DNA of 10,560 nt from Actinomycetes bacterium (lineage in GTDB: Bacteria > Actinomycetota > Coriobacteriia > WRKU01). This document shows, in pieces, positions 7,398 to 10,560 of the stretch. The position numbers and the translations under genes are program-made. The stretch covers positions 1 to 10,560 of the forward strand of contig WQXV01000022.1 in NCBI GenBank assembly GCA_009781565.1, read 5' to 3'. Below the pieces are notes generated by a model that was not told where the DNA came from, made no database searches, and saw only the letters and a list, made by a program, of their open reading frames with translations. Position 1 is the first letter of the stretch; each line of letters begins with the position of its first letter.

Positions 7398-8960
7398 ATG
7401 AGCGATCCGATAATCAAACGTGCACTCGTATCAGTGACCGATAAGACCGGCGTGGTCGAGTTCTGCCGCAGCCTCGTTGATGATTTCGGGGTGGAGATCG
7501 TCAGTACCGGCGGCACTGCAGCGGCACTTGAGGCGGCAGGTGTCCCTGTGCGCCCCATCGACGAGCTGACCGGTTTTCCCGAGATGATGGACGGGCGGGT
7601 CAAGACACTGCACCCCCGTGTACATGGGGGGCTGCTTGCACGACGAGATGATGAAACCCATATGGCAGCAGCAGCCGAGCACGACATCGGCATGATCGAT
7701 CTGGTCTGTGTCAACCTCTATCCCTTCGAGGAGACCATCGCGCGCGAGGGTGTCACCGAAGAAGAGGCGATCGAGAACATCGATATCGGCGGACCCTCGA
7801 TGCTACGCAGTGCTGCGAAGAACTTCGAGAGTGTCACCGTGGTGACCGATCCGTCCTCCTACGATGAGATCTTAGCCGAGATGCGCCAGAACAAAGGTGC
7901 GACCACCTCTCGGACGCGGCGTAACTTGGCTGAGCGGGTCTTTGGTCTGACCAGTTCCTACGACAATGCGATCTGGAAGCATCTGAGCGGTGACGGTGAG
8001 CTTGAGGATCTGGGACCGGTGGTCCGCATCGGGACCGAGAAGGTACAAGATCTTCGCTACGGCGAGAATCCTCACCAGAATGCGGCGTTCTATCGACTTG
8101 TGGGCGATCAAAGTGGCACGCTCGCCGATGCGACCCAGCTGCAGGGCAAAGAGCTCTCCTACAACAACATACTCGATACCGATGCGGCATGGACAGCGGT
8201 CCGCGAGTTCAGTGAGCCGACCGCATCGATCATCAAGCACACCAACCCCTGTGGACTTGCCAGTCGCTCCGATATTGCCGAAGCTTACCGGGTGGCCCAT
8301 AGTGTTGATCCCATCAGCGCTTACGGGGGAGTGATGGCGTTCAATCGTCCGGTCACCGCTGCACTGGTCGAGTCGATCTTTGATAACAAGCAGTTCGTCG
8401 AGGTGATGATTGCACCCGACTTCGACCAAGACGCGCTCGAGCTTCTCTCGCAAAAGCCCAACCTGCGGGTACTCAAAACGGGAGAAGTGCGACCTGCCGG
8501 TGGTCGCTATGATGTCCGCTCGGTCGAAGGAGGGCTGCTCGTACAAGAGGCTGATGCGGTCGCTGAGGACCCTGAGACCTTCCGCGTGGTATCCAGGCGC
8601 CAGCCGACACCCGAAGAGATGGAGCAGCTCCTCTTTGCGTGGAAAGTCGCCAAAAGCGTGAAGAGCAATGCGATCGTACTTGCTAGAGACACCTGTAGCA
8701 TCGGTGTGGGCGCCGGGCAGATGAACCGGGTCAACAGCGCGCATATCGCTGTGGAACAAGCAGGCGATGCAGCAGTTGGAAGTGTATGTGCCAGTGATGC
8801 CTTCATGCCCTTTGCGGATTCGCTCGAAGTAGTGGCCGATGCAGGGGCGACGGCGGTCATCCAGCCGGGTGGCTCGATCCGTGACGAAGAGGTCATCGCA
8901 AGTGCTGATGAGCGCGATATCGCCCTCGTTTTTACCGGTCACCGCCATTTTCGGCACTAG
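7398..8960 (+). CDS. purH: Bifunctional AICAR transformylase / IMP cyclohydrolase
   Basis: PurH formylates AICAR with 10-formyl-THF and cyclises FAICAR to IMP, the last two pathway steps. The 520-residue length is typical. The N-terminal MGS-like IMP cyclohydrolase domain (about 1-195) shows STGGTA at 36-41, KTLHPRVHGGLLARR at 69-83 and NIDIGGPSMLRSAAKN at 127-142. The AICAR transformylase domain contains RYGENPHQ at 220-227, the catalytic Lys280-His281 in KHTNPCG, DPISAYGG at 304-311 and a C-terminal QPGGSIRDEEVI segment. Both active sites appear intact. A strong ribosome binding site precedes the ATG. No clear rho-independent terminator follows the stop; the next gene has its own likely promoter. 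Confidence 0.97.
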   Translation: MSDPIIKRALVSVTDKTGVVEFCRSLVDDFGVEIVSTGGTAAALEAAGVPVRPIDELTGFPEMMDGRVKTLHPRVHGGLLARRDDETHMAAAAEHDIGMIDLVCVNLYPFEETIAREGVTEEEAIENIDIGGPSMLRSAAKNFESVTVVTDPSSYDEILAEMRQNKGATTSRTRRNLAERVFGLTSSYDNAIWKHLSGDGELEDLGPVVRIGTEKVQDLRYGENPHQNAAFYRLVGDQSGTLADATQLQGKELSYNNILDTDAAWTAVREFSEPTASIIKHTNPCGLASRSDIAEAYRVAHSVDPISAYGGVMAFNRPVTAALVESIFDNKQFVEVMIAPDFDQDALELLSQKPNLRVLKTGEVRPAGGRYDVRSVEGGLLVQEADAVAEDPETFRVVSRRQPTPEEMEQLLFAWKVAKSVKSNAIVLARDTCSIGVGAGQMNRVNSAHIAVEQAGDAAVGSVCASDAFMPFADSLEVVADAGATAVIQPGGSIRDEEVIASADERDIALVFTGHRHFRH

Positions 8961-8988
8961 CACGGCAAAAAACGCACTGAATCGGTGA

Positions 8989-8997
8989 TGATATACT
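8989..8997 (+). promoter_or_regulatory. Extended -10 promoter of the slipin gene
   Basis: TGATATACT is an extended -10 element (TG, one base, then TATACT with five of six consensus matches). It would start transcription around 9004, giving a leader of about 40 bases. The -35 region (about 8969-8974) is poor, as is common with extended -10 promoters. It lies in the purH-slipin gap and overlaps an inverted repeat at 8995-9017. Confidence 0.5.
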
Positions 8998-9017
8998 CAA
9001 TTTGTATAGTATTGAGT
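8995..9017. repeat. Inverted repeat over the slipin promoter, candidate operator
   Basis: ACTCAAT (8995-9001) and ATTGAGT (9011-9017) are perfect inverted copies separated by nine bases. A second overlapping dyad, ATACT (8993-8997) and AGTAT (9008-9012), shares the same region. The repeat covers the end of the -10 box and the expected transcription start, where a repressor would block initiation, or it could form a hairpin at the 5' end of the mRNA. Its role is inferred. Confidence 0.4.
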
Positions 9018-9042
9018 CACGAGTCTTGTGAGAGGAATACTT

Positions 9043-9999
9043 ATGGCTAGCTTTGAAGCCCTCATGGCCGGTATCGGAAGCGCAATAATCATCTCGATCA
9101 TACTGATCATCGTGGGATCGGCTTTCGTACGCCTGACCATCGTCAAACAATACGAGAGTATGGTCCTGCTGCGTTTTGGTAAGTTCCATAGTGTCAAAAC
9201 ACCGGGATTGCGCGTCTGGTTTCCTATCATCGATACCGCAACACGGGTCGATACCCGTATCGTGGCACGCGAGGTCAAGCCGCAGGAGGTTATGACCAAG
9301 GATAACATTAACATCAAGGTGTCCGCGGTCACCTACTACCGGGTCATCGATGCGCGCGCTGCGGTGCTCAATGTACAGAATTATGACTTCAATGCGGTAT
9401 CGAAGACTATGGCGGTACTTCGAGACGTCATCGGTCACCACGATATGAATGAGATCCTCCAATCCCGTGAGGCGATCGCTCAATCGGTCGCCCATCAGGT
9501 GGAGGAAGACGTCAAAGCGTGGGGTCTGAACATCGAGCAGCTGCTGATCCAGCAGATCGAGCTGCCGGCCGAGATGGTCCGCGCAATGGCTCAGCGAGCG
9601 GTCGCAGAACGTAACCGTGAATCGGTCGTTATCGCGTCGACCGCTGAGGTCGAGGCGTCACGCAATGTGGCTAAAGCTGCGTTGACGCTCAATGCGGTAC
9701 CTGGCGCGTTGCGCTTGCGTGAGCTTCAGACCATTAAGGACATCAGTTCCGAGAAGAACGAGAAGGTCATCATCTTCATGCCGTCGAATACCGAGACGAA
9801 CATCTCCAGTGATCGGGTGCTCATGGATGACGACTACATCGCCAATATGTATGCGCTCATGGAAGCACTCGACAGCGACATCGCCGTCGATCGCCAACGA
9901 CGCGGGCACACGATCTATACCGGTGATCTTCGCTCGTCTAAGACCGGAGCAGACTTCACCAAAGGTGGTGCGGACTTCACGTTCCATACCGATACGTAG
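9043..9999 (+). CDS. Slipin / stomatin-like SPFH (Band 7) membrane protein
   Basis: The 318-residue protein has one N-terminal hydrophobic anchor (about 10-29) followed by an SPFH domain. Recognisable stretches are LLRFGKFHSVKTPGLRVWFPIID (42-64), the slipin hallmark PQEVMTKDNINIKVSAVTYYRV (80-101), AVLNVQNYDF, AWGLNIEQLLIQQIELPAEMVRAMAQRAVAER and LRELQTIKDISSEKN. The AVAERNRESVVIASTAEVEASRN region (187-209) corresponds to the family's coiled coil. Slipins oligomerise in membranes and are often paired with an NfeD-type membrane protease gene; none is adjacent here. The tail after about 260 is unusual, acidic at first and ending with GADFT repeated at 302-306 and 309-313. I chose ATG 9043 because GAGAGGA at 9030-9036 lies six bases upstream; the in-frame GTG at 9028 would lie before it. 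Confidence 0.88.
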   Translation: MASFEALMAGIGSAIIISIILIIVGSAFVRLTIVKQYESMVLLRFGKFHSVKTPGLRVWFPIIDTATRVDTRIVAREVKPQEVMTKDNINIKVSAVTYYRVIDARAAVLNVQNYDFNAVSKTMAVLRDVIGHHDMNEILQSREAIAQSVAHQVEEDVKAWGLNIEQLLIQQIELPAEMVRAMAQRAVAERNRESVVIASTAEVEASRNVAKAALTLNAVPGALRLRELQTIKDISSEKNEKVIIFMPSNTETNISSDRVLMDDDYIANMYALMEALDSDIAVDRQRRGHTIYTGDLRSSKTGADFTKGGADFTFHTDT

Positions 10000-10020
10000 A
10001 AAAAACTGTTCGATACAGAG

Positions 10021-10049
10021 AAAAAGCGGGCGACAGGGGTCGCCCGCTT
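10021..10049 (-). terminator. Strong hairpin with minus-strand T-tract (intrinsic terminator)
   Basis: AAGCGGGCGAC (10024-10034) and GTCGCCCGCTT (10039-10049) form a perfect 11-bp stem with a four-base loop. Read on the minus strand the stem runs into five T residues, a good rho-independent terminator for leftward transcription. On the plus strand it follows the slipin stop by 24 bases but is followed by AGCATC, not a T-run, so rightward termination is less certain, though it may still mark the slipin mRNA end. Confidence 0.7.
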
Positions 10050-10079
10050 AGCATCGGGCGGTATTCGGTTCTCTAAGTA

Positions 10080-10088
10080 TGCTATGAT
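10080..10088 (+). promoter_or_regulatory. Extended -10 promoter of tRNA-Lys
   Basis: TGCTATGAT is an extended -10 element with a five-of-six TATGAT hexamer, placed 19 bases before the tRNA 5' end. No clear -35 is visible. An eight-base GTATGCTA repeat occurs at 10077-10084, across the -10, and again at 10099-10106, next to the tRNA. Confidence 0.5.
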
Positions 10089-10107
10089 ATGTCGGCACGT
10101 ATGCTAA

Positions 10108-10183
10108 GGGCCATTAACTCAGTTGGCAGAGTCGCGGACTTTTAATCCGTTGGTCGAAGGTTCGAGTCCTTCATGGCCCACCA
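10108..10183 (+). tRNA. tRNA-Lys, anticodon UUU
   Basis: A complete 76-base cloverleaf. The acceptor stem pairs GGGCCAT (10108-10114) with ATGGCCC (10173-10179). The D-arm has ACTC/GAGT, the anticodon stem GCGGA/TCCGT with one G-T pair, the loop CTTTTAA with anticodon TTT at 10141-10143, and the T-arm GAAGG-TTCGAGT-CCTTC. The discriminator is A and CCA is encoded (10181-10183). It reads lysine codons AAA and AAG. Its 3' end faces a tyrosine recombinase gene 74 bases away, so it probably serves as an integration site. Confidence 0.97.
10141..10183. other. Probable attachment site within tRNA-Lys 3' half
   Basis: Tyrosine recombinases commonly integrate into the anticodon-to-3'-end part of tRNA genes and rebuild it with a duplicate. 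A recombinase gene begins 74 bases beyond this tRNA, which fits one element boundary. The second copy of the repeat would lie to the right of the window and cannot be seen, so the exact core is not defined. Confidence 0.45.
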
Positions 10184-10230
10184 TACTTGACCTGCGGTTA
10201 TGATGGTTTTTCTCATTTTACAGAATGCGC

Positions 10231-10251
10231 TTCGTGCCATAGTTCGTGCCA
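10231..10251. repeat. Tandem 9-bp repeats between tRNA-Lys and recombinase gene
   Basis: TTCGTGCCA occurs at 10231-10239 and 10243-10251, a 12-base period; on the minus strand this reads TGGCACGAA twice, right after the recombinase stop codon. Short direct repeats beside an integrase gene and its att site are typical arm-type binding sites of tyrosine recombinases. That role is inferred from position. Confidence 0.45.
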
Positions 10252-10256
10252 ACTTT

Positions 10257-10560
10257 TCAGAAAAAAATATCTCCAACGATCTCAGAAGGTATGTTCAGAG
10301 CACTTCTAGACAGGTCCAAATATGCCTCGGTAATGTAGTAATTTGTGTGCCCCATCGCAGACGCTACCTCAGATGTCGATGCCCCACCCGCCAGCATTTC
10401 AGTCGCAAACGCATGCCGGAAGTTCTTCACAGGGTAATAGTCGATGTCCACATCTTTCATGAATCGCCGATACGCATTCGACACCTGATAACCGGTGGCT
10501 CTTTTCCGTTGGAATAGCACGACCGGACCATCATCTTCCGGTAGGCGCTCAATCACCCTG
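10257..10560 (-). CDS. Tyrosine recombinase/integrase, C-terminal part (runs off window)
   Basis: The frame is open to the right edge; the 5' end lies outside the window, and the GTG at 10556 is internal. About 101 C-terminal residues are visible. They show the phage-integrase catalytic fold: KNFRHAFATEML (the box II arginine region), then GGASTSEVASAMGHTNYYITEAYLDLS, with the GH motif and, nine residues later, the likely nucleophilic tyrosine in TEAY. The His that usually begins HxxR is Lys here. The end looks natural, closing with a TGA at 10257-10259. It reads toward tRNA-Lys, and its base composition looks less GC-rich than the pur genes. It is most likely the integrase of a prophage or integrative element inserted at tRNA-Lys. 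Confidence 0.85.
   Translation of the reverse strand, partial: RVIERLPEDDGPVVLFQRKRATGYQVSNAYRRFMKDVDIDYYPVKNFRHAFATEMLAGGASTSEVASAMGHTNYYITEAYLDLSRSALNIPSEIVGDIFF

Noticed and set aside
7872..8963. A 363-codon open frame on the minus strand opposite purH
   Set aside because: It mirrors the purH coding sequence, has no recognisable domain, and purH is unambiguous on the plus strand; such antisense frames are common in GC-rich genes.
8939..8988. TCACCG (8939-8944) and CGGTGA (8983-8988) as a purH terminator
   Set aside because: Six-base arms 38 bases apart with no T-run do not make a credible terminator.
9028..9042. GTG start giving five extra residues on the slipin
   Set aside because: The ribosome binding site GAGAGGA lies inside this extension and points to ATG 9043.
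10200..10517. Plus-strand open frame of 105 codons near the right edge
   Set aside because: It is antisense to the recombinase, which has clear catalytic motifs; the plus-strand product has none.

Overview
The window is a de novo purine biosynthesis operon followed by a stomatin-like membrane protein gene, a tRNA-Lys gene, and the edge of what looks like an integrated mobile element. Codon use and the PurM signature (HPG followed by a PDDYD-type stretch, as in actinobacterial PurM) suggest an actinobacterium of moderate-to-high GC. Coriobacteriia is my best guess, but this is inference without a database search.

Layout. Positions 1-96 hold a probable control region with a perfect 19-bp palindrome. 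Positions 97-7322 are a tightly packed rightward gene string: purC, two unrecognised small membrane proteins, purL, purF, purM and purN. Several junctions overlap by four bases (ATGA at purC/first membrane gene, second membrane gene/purL, and purM/purN), so translation is probably coupled. purH (7398-8960) follows after a 75-nt gap with its own strong ribosome binding site. Then come a slipin/SPFH gene (9043-9999) with its own likely promoter, a strong hairpin (10021-10049), tRNA-Lys(UUU) at 10108-10183, and on the minus strand the C-terminal part of a tyrosine recombinase that runs off the right edge.

Together the pur genes encode PRPP to phosphoribosylamine (PurF), transformylation to FGAR (PurN), amidation to FGAM (PurL), ring closure to AIR (PurM), SAICAR formation (PurC) and the last two steps to IMP (PurH). 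PurD, PurE/K and PurB are not here. PurS and PurQ are also absent, although the 751-residue PurL is the small type that needs both. The slot between purC and purL, where purS and purQ sit in the Bacillus-type order, is occupied by the two unknown membrane proteins.

The most interesting items are that pair of coupled membrane proteins inside the purine operon, the palindrome ahead of purC, and the tRNA-Lys/recombinase boundary with tandem 9-bp repeats. No gene-free stretch exceeds 300 bases.
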